Positions 16,815 through 25,778 of a DNA stretch of 64,000 nt are shown here, piece after piece. How positions within the stretch are numbered: the first letter of the stretch is position 1; each line of letters begins with the position of its first letter. This DNA comes from Xanthobacteraceae bacterium (GTDB taxonomy: Bacteria > Pseudomonadota > Alphaproteobacteria > Rhizobiales > Xanthobacteraceae). The notes under the pieces are model-generated. The model was not told where the DNA came from. It made no database searches and saw nothing but the letters and a program-made list of their open reading frames with translations. The stretch covers positions 2,682,001 through 2,746,000 of the forward strand of contig CP075369.1 in assembly GCA_019454205.1 (NCBI GenBank), read 5' to 3'. Position numbers and translations under genes: made by a program.

Positions 16815-17699
16815 TCAGCGCTTCCGCTTCTTCGTCTTCTTCGGCACCTTCACGATCGCCGGTGCACTTCGCTTGTCGGCGATGGCGGCATTCAGTTCGC
16901 CGCCATAGAGGAAGATCGACGCGGTCGTGTAGAGAAACACCAGCGCGACCATCACCGAGGCGAGACCCGCATAGGTCGTGACATAGTTGTAGGAGAAGCG
17001 GCCGAGGTAATAGCCGAAGGCCGCGCCCGCGATCAGCCACAACACCAGCGTCACGATGATGCCCGGCGCGACTTCGCTCAGCGTTCGCCTGCCCGCGGGC
17101 AGCCACATGTGCACTACGATCAGCGCAACTACGAGCACGGCGGAAGCTGTCGCGTAGCGGACGAACGCCGCGACGCCGCGAAACGGCTCCAGCGCGGGAA
17201 TGAATTTCACCGCCGTCTGCCACATCAACGGCCACAGCACGACGAGGAAAGAAAGCGCGAGCAACCCCGCCGCGCCGACCAGCACATAACCGATAGATTC
17301 GAGCCGCAGCCACCAGAAGTAGCGCTGCTCGCCGACGTCATAGGCGCGGTTCAGGCCGATGCGCAGGCTCTCGATGCCGCTCGAGGAAAAATAGATCGCG
17401 AGCACGATGCCGAAAGTCAGCGCATCGGTGCGCACGTTGGTGAGGACGTAGTGGATTTCGTTGGCGATCGGCCCGGCGACTTCCCTGGGCCAGGTATCGA
17501 GCAGAATCTGCGCGGTGTTGTCGGCGAGTTCCTTGGAACCGAAGAACGCGGCAAGCGACGTTACGAAGATCATGAATGGAAACAGCGCCATCAGTCCCGA
17601 CAGCGCGATATGGCTGGCAATGGCCCAGCCGTCATCGTCATTGAAACGCCAGAAGGCGTCGACCGTAATATTCCAGGGTTTCCAAAAAGTCTTCGACAT
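16815..17699 (-). CDS. YihY/BrkB family inner-membrane protein
   Basis: The 294-residue protein has six hydrophobic segments and the YihY/UPF0761 pattern: FNDDDGWAIASHIALSGLMA, then an IYFSSSGIESLRIGLNRAY stretch and the late VFLYTTASIFLYGGELNA helix. The family was once called 'ribonuclease BN', which is not supported. Its function is unsettled. The tail is Lys-rich (KVPKKTKKRKR). The start at 17699 is preferred; the upstream frame has no family similarity. Confidence 0.87.
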   Translation of the reverse strand: MSKTFWKPWNITVDAFWRFNDDDGWAIASHIALSGLMALFPFMIFVTSLAAFFGSKELADNTAQILLDTWPREVAGPIANEIHYVLTNVRTDALTFGIVLAIYFSSSGIESLRIGLNRAYDVGEQRYFWWLRLESIGYVLVGAAGLLALSFLVVLWPLMWQTAVKFIPALEPFRGVAAFVRYATASAVLVVALIVVHMWLPAGRRTLSEVAPGIIVTLVLWLIAGAAFGYYLGRFSYNYVTTYAGLASVMVALVFLYTTASIFLYGGELNAAIADKRSAPAIVKVPKKTKKRKR

Positions 17700-17781
17700 A
17701 CGGCTTTCCGCGCGCGGGACCGCCTTCAAATCGCGATTGCGCGGGGAAAAAGCAAGCGGCCGGAAGCAAGCAAGCCTGTTC

Positions 17782-19791
17782 TCAGGCGGCGCGCACTTCG
17801 TGCAGGAACTGGCGGATCGCGGAATCGAGCTTCTCGGCTTCGCTGTTGAGCGCCGCCGCCATGCCCGCGACATCGGACGCGGTGGCGCTGGCACCTTCCG
17901 CCGCGCCCAGCACGGACTTCATCGCACCCGCACCGGCATCGGCATCATTCGACGCCCGCGCCACGTTCTCGGCAATCGAAACCACCGCTGCGTTCTGCTC
18001 CTCGATGGCGGACGCAACCGAAGAGGCGATGGCCGACATTTCCTCGATCACGGTCGAAACCGTATCGATGGCAGTGGCGGCATCGCCGGACGCTTCCTGA
18101 ATCGCGCCGATCTGATGCGCGATGTCTTCCGTCGCACGCGCGGTCTGCGCGGCGAGCGATTTCACTTCCTGCGCGACCACGGCAAAGCCCTTGCCCGCTT
18201 CGCCCGCGCGCGCTGCTTCGATGGTAGCGTTCAAGGCCAGCAAATTGGTTTGCGCGGCGATAGATTGAATGAGGCCGAGCACTTCGCCGATCCGCGAAGC
18301 GGCATCGCCGAGGTTCCGCATGATCGCGACCGAACGCTGCGCTTCGGCAACAGCGCGGTTCGCGACTTCCGTGGAAGTCGCGGTCTGGTGTGCGACTTCC
18401 GAAACCGAAACCGAAAGCTGCTCGGTCGCAACCGCTGCCTGCGCGACGTTCGACGAGGCAGCTCCTGCCGCTTCACCCGCGCGTTGTGCCTGCGCGCCGA
18501 CATCCACTGCCGCGCCGCTGAGCTTGTCGGCGGCGCCGCCGAGCCGGGTCGAAGCATCGCGCACCGCGCCGAGACCCGTGTCCGCCATGTCCGCGAACGA
18601 CTTGATCATGCGCTCGATATTCTTCGCGCGTTGCTCGCGCTGGCTGCCGGCCTGGGTCTGCTCGTTCTGCAATCGGGCGCGCTCGCGGGCGTTGTCGCGG
18701 AACACGACCACCGTGCGCGCCATCGCGCCGATCTCGTCGCGCACATTCACCGCCGGAATTTCAGACGAGGTATCGCCGTCGGCAAGCCGCCGCATGACGC
18801 CGGCAAGGCCCGCTAACGGCCCGGTGATGCTGAGACCGATCAGCCAGTTCAGCGCAAGACCGATCGCGATCACCGCAATGCCGATGCTGATGATGATCGT
18901 GCGCGTTCGCGACTGCGAAGTGTTGAGCGCCGCAGCGGCATCCGTTTCCTTGCGCTTGGCGCGCAGGGTGATGATGTCGGCGCCCGCTTGCATGTCGTTC
19001 GTGGAATTTTCTATCACCAGCGACTGCGTGCCGACCACGCGCATCTGGGAAATCCAGTCGGCGAATTCGTCGCGGTACTGCGAAATCGTTTTCTCGATCT
19101 GCTGCTGCAGGTCCTGCGGCAGCTTCGCCTTGGCGAGATGACTCGAGAAGGTCGCAAGCTCGCCGTAGATTTTATAGGTTGCGCCGAGATCCTGCGAGAG
19201 CATGAACTCGACTTCGTAGCGGCGCAGTTGCGCAAGCGACGCCAGCAGGCGCTGCGCATCGATTTCCGAAAGCTTGAGCGCTTCCGCGTTAATGAGCGCC
19301 TCTACCGCCGCTGCGGCCTTTGCGAACCGGCCGCGAATGCCCTCGCTCTCGTCGAAGCCGAGTTGGGTCTTTGCCTGCACCAGATAGTCGAAGTTCGAAG
19401 CGAGCGTGATAAGCGCACCGCGCAGACTCGCGACTGTCTTGCTTTCGTCGTTGCCCGCGAATTGCTCGATTACCTTCAGGCTGGCGAGCGCGTTGTTGTA
19501 GTTGTCGGCAAAAGCCTGCTTGAGCGTCCGCTCCTTGCCTTCGGCGTAGTCGCGCGAAGCAATCCGCATCGCCGCGAGCGATCCCTTCAGTTCGCGGCTG
19601 GCGTTCGCAAGCTCACCCGACGCCTTCACCGTCTCGAAGGCTGCCGCGACGTTGCGCTCGCCGGTCACGAACACGAAACCGATCACCGCAAGGCCGATCA
19701 CCGGGATCAGCGCCAGAATGAGAATGCGCGCTCGCACCGAAAATGCCGGCAGACGGCGTAGAAGCTGAGTGGCTGTGCGCGTGACGTTCAT
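17782..19791 (-). CDS. Methyl-accepting chemotaxis protein
   Basis: The 669-residue chemoreceptor has a first membrane helix near residues 24-46, a long alpha-helical periplasmic region (about 47-300) like the helical bimodular sensor type, a second helix near 308-328, a HAMP segment, and a signalling domain. The hairpin tip of that domain reads [43 protein letters not shown], which is the universal MCP signature. It should cluster with CheA/CheW and control flagellar rotation or another output. The ligand is unknown. No che genes are nearby. It is divergent from mcd. Confidence 0.93.
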   Translation of the reverse strand: [669 protein letters not shown]

Positions 19792-19967
19792 GCCCGGACC
19801 TGCGGCAATGGCGCGGGACCGTGCCGGAGTGTTCCGGTTTGGTGCCGCGCTGATGAAATCGGCACCAGTAAAGCGGCCGAATGGTTAATAGCGGGTAAGG
19901 GAACGGCCTCTTGCCTTTGTGCGCTGCACCAATAAGGATGCCTTGTTTTTCGCCACCGGAACCGACC

Positions 19968-21647
19968 ATGACCCAGGCCGCTGCCCGCACCGAACCCTCC
20001 AGCCAGAATCTGTCCGCACTTTTGAAGGAAGCAGCCGACACCACCGGCGCCCTGCTTGCGGAAGCCGCGGCCGCGGTACGGCTCAAGGTAACCGAGGGTG
20101 GCAAGGTTTCTGCGGGCGCGTTGGAGCGCGAGCAGCACGCGGTGCATGGCTATGCCTGGCTCGCCACTTATGTCGAAGCGATCCGGCAGCTTGCCGCCTA
20201 TACGGATCGCCTGAGCGCCGAAGGCCGCTTCGGTCGCATGGAAGAACTGCTGGTGCGCGTCGGTGCCGGCGAATATCTCGCGCAGATTTTCGGTGGCATC
20301 CCCATGAGCCAAGGGGAGATCATCCGGCTTGGTTCGCTCGGCATCCCTGACGCGAAGGCGGCCTCGCGCATGACGCCCGCGGTGAAGGAACTGATCGCCG
20401 GCAATAACGCGCAAGTCCGCGCCGAACTGGCGGCCGCAATCGCCAAGGCGCAAGGCTCGCTCACCATCGGCGACAGCGGTCTCGACGACACGCTGAATGC
20501 CATGCGCGCCGAAATGCATCGCTTCGCGGAAAGCGAAGTGATGCCGCACGCGCACGAATGGCATCTGAACAACGAATACATCCCGATGGAGATCATTTCG
20601 AAGATGGCCGAACTCGGCGTCTTCGGTCTCACCATCCCGGAAGAATACGGCGGCCTCGGTCTCGGCAAGGAGTCGATGGTGCTCGTCTCCGAAGAACTGT
20701 CGCGTGCATGGATCGGCGTCGGCTCGCTCGGCACGCGCTCGGAGATCGCCGCGGAATTGATTCTCGGCGGCGGCACCGACGAACAGAAGAAAGAGTGGCT
20801 TCCGAAGATTGCCTCCGGCGAAATCCTGCCCACCGCCGTCTTCACCGAACCGAACACCGGCTCCGATCTCGCATCGCTGAAAACGCGTGCCGAGAAGAAG
20901 GGCGACGTCTACAAGGTCTACGGCAACAAGACCTGGATCACGCACCCGGTGCGCGCCGACGTGATGACGCTGCTCTGCCGCACCAATCCCGACGAGAAAG
21001 GCTACAAGGGCCTCTCTATTCTGCTCGCGGAGAAGCCGCGCGGCACCGATGATGATCCATTCCCGGCCGAAGGCATGACCGGCGGCGAGATCGAAGTGAT
21101 CGGCTATCGCGGCATGAAGGAATTCGAAATCGGTTTCGACGGTTTCGAGGTTAAAGCCGGAAATCTGCTCGGCGGCGCGGAAGGCAACGGCTTCAAGCAA
21201 CTCATGCAAACCTTCGAAGCGGCGCGCATCCAGACCGCGGCGCGTGCCATTGGCGTTGCGCAGAGCGCGATGGAGCTTGGCCTGCGCTACGCGCACGAGC
21301 GCATCCAGTTCGGCAAGCCGCTCTATTCGTTCCCGCGCGTCTCCGACAAGATCGTGACCATGGCCGCGGAAATCCTGATCGCGCGCCAGCTCACCTACCA
21401 TGCGGCGCGCGAGAAGGATTCCGGCCGCCGCTGCGACCTCGAAGCGGGCATGGCAAAGCTGCTCGCCGCACGCATCGCATGGGCAGCTGCCGACAACGCG
21501 CTGCAAATCCACGGCGGCAACGGGTTCGCGATGGAATATCCGGTGTCGCGCGTGCTGGCCGACGCCCGTATCCTCTCGATCTTCGAGGGTGCCGCGGAAA
21601 TACAGGCCCAGGTCATCGCGCGCCGTCTTCTAGACGGCACGAACTAG
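19968..21647 (+). CDS. mcd: (2S)-Methylsuccinyl-CoA dehydrogenase
   Basis: The 559-residue flavoprotein of the acyl-CoA dehydrogenase family would oxidise (2S)-methylsuccinyl-CoA to mesaconyl-CoA. It has the roughly 150-residue helical N-terminal extension that sets Mcd apart from ordinary acyl-CoA dehydrogenases of about 380 residues. The core shows the FGLTIPEEYGGLGLGKESM block, VFTEPNTGSDLASLKT, and the C-terminal IHGGNGFAMEYPVSRVLADAR with IFEGAAEIQ, where the active-site Glu of this family usually lies. The start at 19968 is chosen on the family N-terminus. Two other pathway enzymes, and etfBA that could take its electrons, are within 9 kb. Confidence 0.9.
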   Translation: MTQAAARTEPSSQNLSALLKEAADTTGALLAEAAAAVRLKVTEGGKVSAGALEREQHAVHGYAWLATYVEAIRQLAAYTDRLSAEGRFGRMEELLVRVGAGEYLAQIFGGIPMSQGEIIRLGSLGIPDAKAASRMTPAVKELIAGNNAQVRAELAAAIAKAQGSLTIGDSGLDDTLNAMRAEMHRFAESEVMPHAHEWHLNNEYIPMEIISKMAELGVFGLTIPEEYGGLGLGKESMVLVSEELSRAWIGVGSLGTRSEIAAELILGGGTDEQKKEWLPKIASGEILPTAVFTEPNTGSDLASLKTRAEKKGDVYKVYGNKTWITHPVRADVMTLLCRTNPDEKGYKGLSILLAEKPRGTDDDPFPAEGMTGGEIEVIGYRGMKEFEIGFDGFEVKAGNLLGGAEGNGFKQLMQTFEAARIQTAARAIGVAQSAMELGLRYAHERIQFGKPLYSFPRVSDKIVTMAAEILIARQLTYHAAREKDSGRRCDLEAGMAKLLAARIAWAAADNALQIHGGNGFAMEYPVSRVLADARILSIFEGAAEIQAQVIARRLLDGTN

Positions 21648-21665
21648 GCATAGGCTCGGCCGCGC

Positions 21666-22286
21666 ATGGCCGGACTTTCCCAAGGCTCGTTGTCCCAAGG
21701 CTCGCTTGCGAGCCTCGCATTCTGGGCGAAGAACATGAGTGTTCTTCGCGAGGGCGGCTATTCGTGGTGGCCCGGCTTTTCTTATACGCCCGCCGAATGG
21801 GACGAGATCGAGCGGCTGGCAAAGCCGGTCGATGGCGGCGCGTATCTGAAATTCATCGGTCTGAACGCGCTGCTGTTCATCGTATTCGCAGGCATTGCCG
21901 TCGTCGGGTTCATGTTGCCCGTGCTGCTCCTGCTCTACCCCGACCCGAGCAAACTGCAGCCCCTTCCCTTTGTGCTGCTGCTCGCGTCCGTAGCCGCAAT
22001 CACGATCGGCGTCGGCCTGCCGCTATCCATGAAGATTTCCGCATGGCTCTGCGCAAGCGAAGAGGTGAAAACGCAACTCGTTGCCTCGTCCGAAACGGAA
22101 AAACTTGGCAAACGTGTTTCGTGGCAACTGCTGCGCATGACGCTGATCATGTGCGGCCTGCTGATCCCCGGCGTCCTGCTCTGGATTGCGCTTGATATTC
22201 AGGGCGGTCCGCTCTTGACCGCGATCAAGGCCATCCTTGCATTGATTTTCATAGGATCGACCGCGCTGGTCGCGCTGCGCCGCTAG
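21666..22286 (+). CDS. Hypothetical membrane protein
   Basis: The 206-residue protein has four predicted membrane helices in two pairs (about 62-90, 100-120, 152-175 and 182-200) with a short acidic cytoplasmic stretch (SEETVKTQL-like) between them. The N-terminus contains a small duplicated SQGSL unit encoded by a direct repeat, so the true start may be the later Met of MSVLREGG. I recognise no family. It begins 18 bases after mcd and may be read with it. Confidence 0.65.
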   Translation: MAGLSQGSLSQGSLASLAFWAKNMSVLREGGYSWWPGFSYTPAEWDEIERLAKPVDGGAYLKFIGLNALLFIVFAGIAVVGFMLPVLLLLYPDPSKLQPLPFVLLLASVAAITIGVGLPLSMKISAWLCASEEVKTQLVASSETEKLGKRVSWQLLRMTLIMCGLLIPGVLLWIALDIQGGPLLTAIKAILALIFIGSTALVALRR

Positions 22287-22363
22287 GAGCGGCGAAGCGC
22301 CCCAGGCAACTTGTTCGGTTCCCCGGCGTTGATTGTCGGGGCGGCCATTCGCGGAGGATTCCC

Positions 22364-22810
22364 TTGGCAAATCTGAAACTCGGCAACGGCGCATGGGTCG
22401 TGGTCTGCGACGGCGCGAAGGCGCTCATTCTCGAAAACAATGGCGACCCGCAATATCCCGACCTGCGCATCCGCGATGTTTTTGAACAGGACAATCCCTC
22501 GACCGCCGAACAAGGCACCGACCGTCCCGGCCGCTCCCATTCGTCGGTCGGGCCGGGTCGCAGCGCGGTCGGCCAGACCGACTGGCACGATCAGGCCGAA
22601 GCTAAATTCCTGAAAGACCTCGCCGGGAAAATCCATCTCGCCGTTCACGGCGGCGAAACGAAAGAACTGGTCATCGTCGCGCCGCCTCGCGCGCTCGGCA
22701 TGATCCGCGAGCACTACACGCCCGCGATCAAACAGGCGCTGCAAAAAGAGATCGACAAGGACCTCGTCAAAATCCCCGCCGACCAGATCGAGAAGCACCT
22801 GGTACACTAA
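22364..22810 (+). CDS. Host attachment family protein
   Basis: The 148-residue protein resembles the 'host attachment' (AtsE-like) family, first noted in Agrobacterium as required for attachment to plant cells. The start WVVVCDGAKALILEN and the end region KELVIVAPPRALGMIREHY match the fold seen in this family, which is also related to archaeal release-factor-like domains. The gene starts with TTG, supported by GGAGGATTCCC upstream. A role in attachment is only the family label; the biochemistry is unknown. TspO follows three bases later. Confidence 0.78.
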   Translation: MANLKLGNGAWVVVCDGAKALILENNGDPQYPDLRIRDVFEQDNPSTAEQGTDRPGRSHSSVGPGRSAVGQTDWHDQAEAKFLKDLAGKIHLAVHGGETKELVIVAPPRALGMIREHYTPAIKQALQKEIDKDLVKIPADQIEKHLVH

Positions 22811-22813
22811 CCG

Positions 22814-23284
22814 ATGAAATCGGTTTTTCGTCTGCTGGCATGTCTGGCGTTATGTTTCGCCATCGCCGCGCTCGGTGCGCTCGCGACCACGCCGAAGATT
22901 CCCGGTTGGTACACGGGCCTGACGAAGCCCGCGTTCACGCCGCCGAATTATCTCTTCCCCATCGTCTGGAATATTCTTTATGCGATGATGGCGGTCTCGC
23001 TGTGGCGGCTCTGGCAATCCCCGCGCGGCGATCTTCGTAACCGCGCCGTAACGCTGTTCCTGTTGCAGCTTGCGGTAAATCTTGCGTGGTCGTGGATTTT
23101 CTTCGGCGCGGAATCGATACGGGGCGGCCTTGTTGCGATTCTCGCGCTCGACCTGCTGGTCGCCTGGACGATTTTTGCGGCATGGAGAGTGGATCGGATT
23201 GCCGCGGCGCTCCTCCTCCCCTATCTGCTCTGGATCGGCTACGCTACGGCACTCAATGCCGAGATCGTGCGCCTCAACGCCTGA
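22814..23284 (+). CDS. tspO: TspO/MBR family protein
   Basis: The 156-residue outer- or inner-membrane protein of five helices belongs to the TspO (peripheral benzodiazepine receptor) family that binds porphyrins and affects tetrapyrrole and stress regulation. Diagnostic segments are PGWYTGLTKPAFTPPNYLFPIVWNILY with its WN pair and QLAVNLAWSWIFFG. The start at 22814 follows the host-attachment stop almost directly, indicating translational coupling. It may link to tetrapyrrole metabolism, in line with the nearby cobalamin adenosyltransferase, but this is speculation. Confidence 0.92.
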   Translation: MKSVFRLLACLALCFAIAALGALATTPKIPGWYTGLTKPAFTPPNYLFPIVWNILYAMMAVSLWRLWQSPRGDLRNRAVTLFLLQLAVNLAWSWIFFGAESIRGGLVAILALDLLVAWTIFAAWRVDRIAAALLLPYLLWIGYATALNAEIVRLNA

Positions 23285-23304
23285 GGTTGCCCGGAGAAAG
23301 TATC

Positions 23305-23499
23305 ATGGCCAGCACACTTCAATATTTCCTCGTCCCGGCCGCGCTGATCGCGGTCACGATCGTACTTGTGCTGGGCCTCTGGAACCTGATGAAAGGCGGT
23401 TCGTCGAGCCGCTCGCAAAGCCTGATGCGCATGCGCGTCGCCTTGCAGGCGCTTGCCATCGCGATCGTGATGGGCATGCTCTGGTTCCTCGGCAAATAG
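23305..23499 (+). CDS. Small twin-transmembrane (HIG1-like) protein
   Basis: This 64-residue protein has two membrane helices (about 7-25 and 43-61) joined by a short basic loop containing SLMRMRVALQALAI, the pattern of the alphaproteobacterial 'twin transmembrane helix'/HIG1-like family. Mitochondrial HIG1 proteins assist cytochrome oxidase assembly; the bacterial role is not settled. The start at 23305 follows GGAGAAAG. It continues the tight plus-strand series between tspO and the adenosyltransferase gene. Confidence 0.78.
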   Translation: MASTLQYFLVPAALIAVTIVLVLGLWNLMKGGSSSRSQSLMRMRVALQALAIAIVMGMLWFLGK

Positions 23500-23570
23500 C
23501 CCGCCGTCTCCCCTCGCACTTTTCCCGTTTCCTCGCGTAGGATGCCGCCCGGTAACAACAGGCGGGACGC

Positions 23571-24143
23571 ATGGTCGTTCTCAATCGCATCTACACGAAG
23601 ACCGGCGACGACGGCACCACCGCGCTCGGCACCGGCGAGCGGCGGCTGAAATCCGACCTGCGCGTCGAGGTCTATGGCACCATCGACGAGACCAACGCGA
23701 CGCTCGGCATCGCGCGCGTGCATCTGCCGAAGGACAGCGAGGTCGATGCGATGCTGATGCGCATCCAGAACGACCTGTTCGATCTCGGTGCGGACTTCGC
23801 CGTGCCGGAGCGCGATGGCAAGGCCGAGCGGCTGCGCGTGATCGAAACGCAGGTCGAGCGGCTGGAAAAGGAAATCGACCAGCTCAATGCGGAATTGAAA
23901 CCGCTCACTTCTTTTATTCTACCGGGCGGCGAACCGGCCGCCGCGCACCTGCATCTCGCGCGCACCGTTTCGCGCCGCGCCGAACGTCTTGCGGTGGAGC
24001 TTTCCCAACACAAGACCGAGCGCGTGAACCCGGCAGCAGTGCGCTATCTCAACCGCCTGTCCGATCTGTTGTTCGTAGCCGCCCGCTACGTCAATGACAG
24101 GGGCGCGCGCGACGTGCTATGGGTTCCGGGCGCCAACCGCTGA
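23571..24143 (+). CDS. Cob(I)alamin adenosyltransferase, PduO type
   Basis: The 190-residue cytosolic enzyme would transfer adenosyl from ATP to cob(I)alamin, giving adenosylcobalamin. The ATP-binding segment IYTKTGDDGTTALGTGERRLK (residues about 7-26) and the C-terminal RRAERLAVEL and YLNRLSDLLFVAARY blocks are those of the PduO/MMAB family. Position matters: it lies 2 kb after mcd and within 11 kb of ecm, whose product needs adenosylcobalamin. The rhomboid gene follows eight bases later. Confidence 0.93.
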   Translation: MVVLNRIYTKTGDDGTTALGTGERRLKSDLRVEVYGTIDETNATLGIARVHLPKDSEVDAMLMRIQNDLFDLGADFAVPERDGKAERLRVIETQVERLEKEIDQLNAELKPLTSFILPGGEPAAAHLHLARTVSRRAERLAVELSQHKTERVNPAAVRYLNRLSDLLFVAARYVNDRGARDVLWVPGANR

Positions 24144-24150
24144 GCGATCG

Positions 24151-24993
24151 ATGGTCTTCCTTCCAGTCTACGACTACAACCGCCTGCGCCACATCAAGCG
24201 GCCGTGGATGAACTGGTCGCTGATCGCAATCAACATTTTCATCTATTTCGTTTTCCAGTCCGACCTGATCCTGAAGGTCGGCGCACAGGTGCAGCATACC
24301 TTCGGCTTCATGCCGAACAGCATCCTGCCCGCCTCGATGCGCCAGATGAACGTCCCCGCGCTGATCGCGGAAGTGCCGGGCATTAAAGTCTTTACTTACA
24401 TGTTCTTGCATGGCGACGCGGGGCACCTGCTCGGCAACATGCTGTTCCTCTACATCTTCGGCGACAACGTCGAGGATGCGATGGGCCGCATCCGCTATCT
24501 CGTCTTCTATCTCGGCTGCGGGATCTTCTCCGGCCTTGCCCATTTCTGGTCCGATACCAGCTCGCAGGCAGCGCTGGTCGGCGCATCGGGCGCGATCTCC
24601 GGCGTGCTCGCGGCCTATCTGATCCTCTATCCGCGCGCGAAACTGTGGGCGCTGCTCCTGTTCCGCATCCCGCTGAAAGTCCCGGCCTTCGTCGTGCTCC
24701 TGCTCTACATCGCCTACAACGTGTTCGCGGAGATCGCGACGCAGTTCCGTATCCTTCCGGACTACTTCAACGAGCGCATCGCCTGGTGGGCGCATATCGG
24801 CGGATTCATCGCGGGCATCCCCCTGACTTATCTATTGCGGCGCCCCGGCGTCGAACTCTTTGCCAAGGACGATACCGTTACGGATGTCGCAACCGGCGCG
24901 CAGGCGGTGCCCATCAATCCGATGGACCCGCCGAGCCCCGGCGACTCGTCTACCGTCATCGTTCGCGTTGACAGGCCTAGGGAGCAGCCATAG
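24151..24993 (+). CDS. Rhomboid family intramembrane serine protease
   Basis: The 280-residue protein has six or seven membrane helices and an apparently complete rhomboid active site: the HLLGNMLFLYIFG segment with Asn96, the nucleophile Ser146 in GASGAIS, and His215 in WWAHIGGF. It would cleave substrates inside the inner membrane; its targets are unknown. The C-terminal 50 residues are a soluble tail rich in Pro and Val. It is closely linked to the adenosyltransferase gene upstream and precedes etfB by 33 bases. Confidence 0.9.
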   Translation: MVFLPVYDYNRLRHIKRPWMNWSLIAINIFIYFVFQSDLILKVGAQVQHTFGFMPNSILPASMRQMNVPALIAEVPGIKVFTYMFLHGDAGHLLGNMLFLYIFGDNVEDAMGRIRYLVFYLGCGIFSGLAHFWSDTSSQAALVGASGAISGVLAAYLILYPRAKLWALLLFRIPLKVPAFVVLLLYIAYNVFAEIATQFRILPDYFNERIAWWAHIGGFIAGIPLTYLLRRPGVELFAKDDTVTDVATGAQAVPINPMDPPSPGDSSTVIVRVDRPREQP

Positions 24994-25026
24994 TTTGCCC
25001 GCCGCACCGCAACAAATGGGGCGCGG

Positions 25027-25776
25027 ATGAAAGTTCTGGTCGCAGTAAAGCGTGTCATCGATTTCAACGTGAAGGCGCGCGTAAAACCCGACGGTTCCGG
25101 CGTTGATCTCGCCAACGTCAAAATGTCGATGAATCCCTTCGACGAAATTGCCGTCGAGGAAGCAATCCGTCTCAAGGAAGCAGGCAAGGCCACCGAGATC
25201 GTCGCGGTTTCGGTTGGTCCGCAGCAGGCGTCCGAGACCATCCGCACCGCGCTCGCGATGGGCGCCGACCGCGGCATCCTGGTCAAGAACGACGGCGTGG
25301 TCGAACCGCTCGCGGTCGCGAAGATTCTCAAGGGCATCGTTGACGCCGAAAAGCCGAACCTCGTGATCCTCGGCAAGCAGGCGATCGACGACGACTCCAA
25401 CCAGACCGGACAGATGCTCGCGGCGCTGCTCAAGTGGCCGCAGGGTACGTTCGCGTCCAAGGTTGCACTCGAAGCCGACAGCGTGAACGTCACGCGCGAA
25501 ATCGACGGCGGCCTCCAGACCGTGAAGCTGAAACTTCCTGCGGTGGTTACCACCGACCTGCGCCTCAACGAACCGCGCTACGCTTCGCTGCCGAACATCA
25601 TGAAGGCGAAGAAGAAGCCGATCGACGAGAAATCGCCCGCCGATTACGGCGTCGATGTCGCGCCGCGACTCAAGGTTCTGAAAACCGCCGAACCAGCCGG
25701 CCGCAAGGCGGGCGTGAAGGTGGATTCGGTCGCGGCTCTTGTCGATAAACTCAAGAACGAAGCGGGAGTGCTTTGA
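25027..25776 (+). CDS. etfB: Electron transfer flavoprotein beta subunit
   Basis: The 249-residue subunit of the soluble ETF heterodimer binds AMP and carries electrons from acyl-CoA dehydrogenases to ETF-quinone oxidoreductase. The N-terminus MKVLVAVKRVIDFNVKARVK and the DEIAVEEAIRLKE block are highly typical, as are ALAMGADRGI and the GKQAIDDDSNQTGQMLAALL segment of the nucleotide loop. The stop is followed after two bases by the etfA start. It is a likely electron acceptor for Mcd. Confidence 0.97.
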   Translation: MKVLVAVKRVIDFNVKARVKPDGSGVDLANVKMSMNPFDEIAVEEAIRLKEAGKATEIVAVSVGPQQASETIRTALAMGADRGILVKNDGVVEPLAVAKILKGIVDAEKPNLVILGKQAIDDDSNQTGQMLAALLKWPQGTFASKVALEADSVNVTREIDGGLQTVKLKLPAVVTTDLRLNEPRYASLPNIMKAKKKPIDEKSPADYGVDVAPRLKVLKTAEPAGRKAGVKVDSVAALVDKLKNEAGVL

Positions 25777-25778
25777 AC

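Noticed and set aside
19788..21512. Long minus-strand frame opposite mcd
   Set aside because: Antisense to an unambiguous acyl-CoA dehydrogenase; no recognisable protein features.
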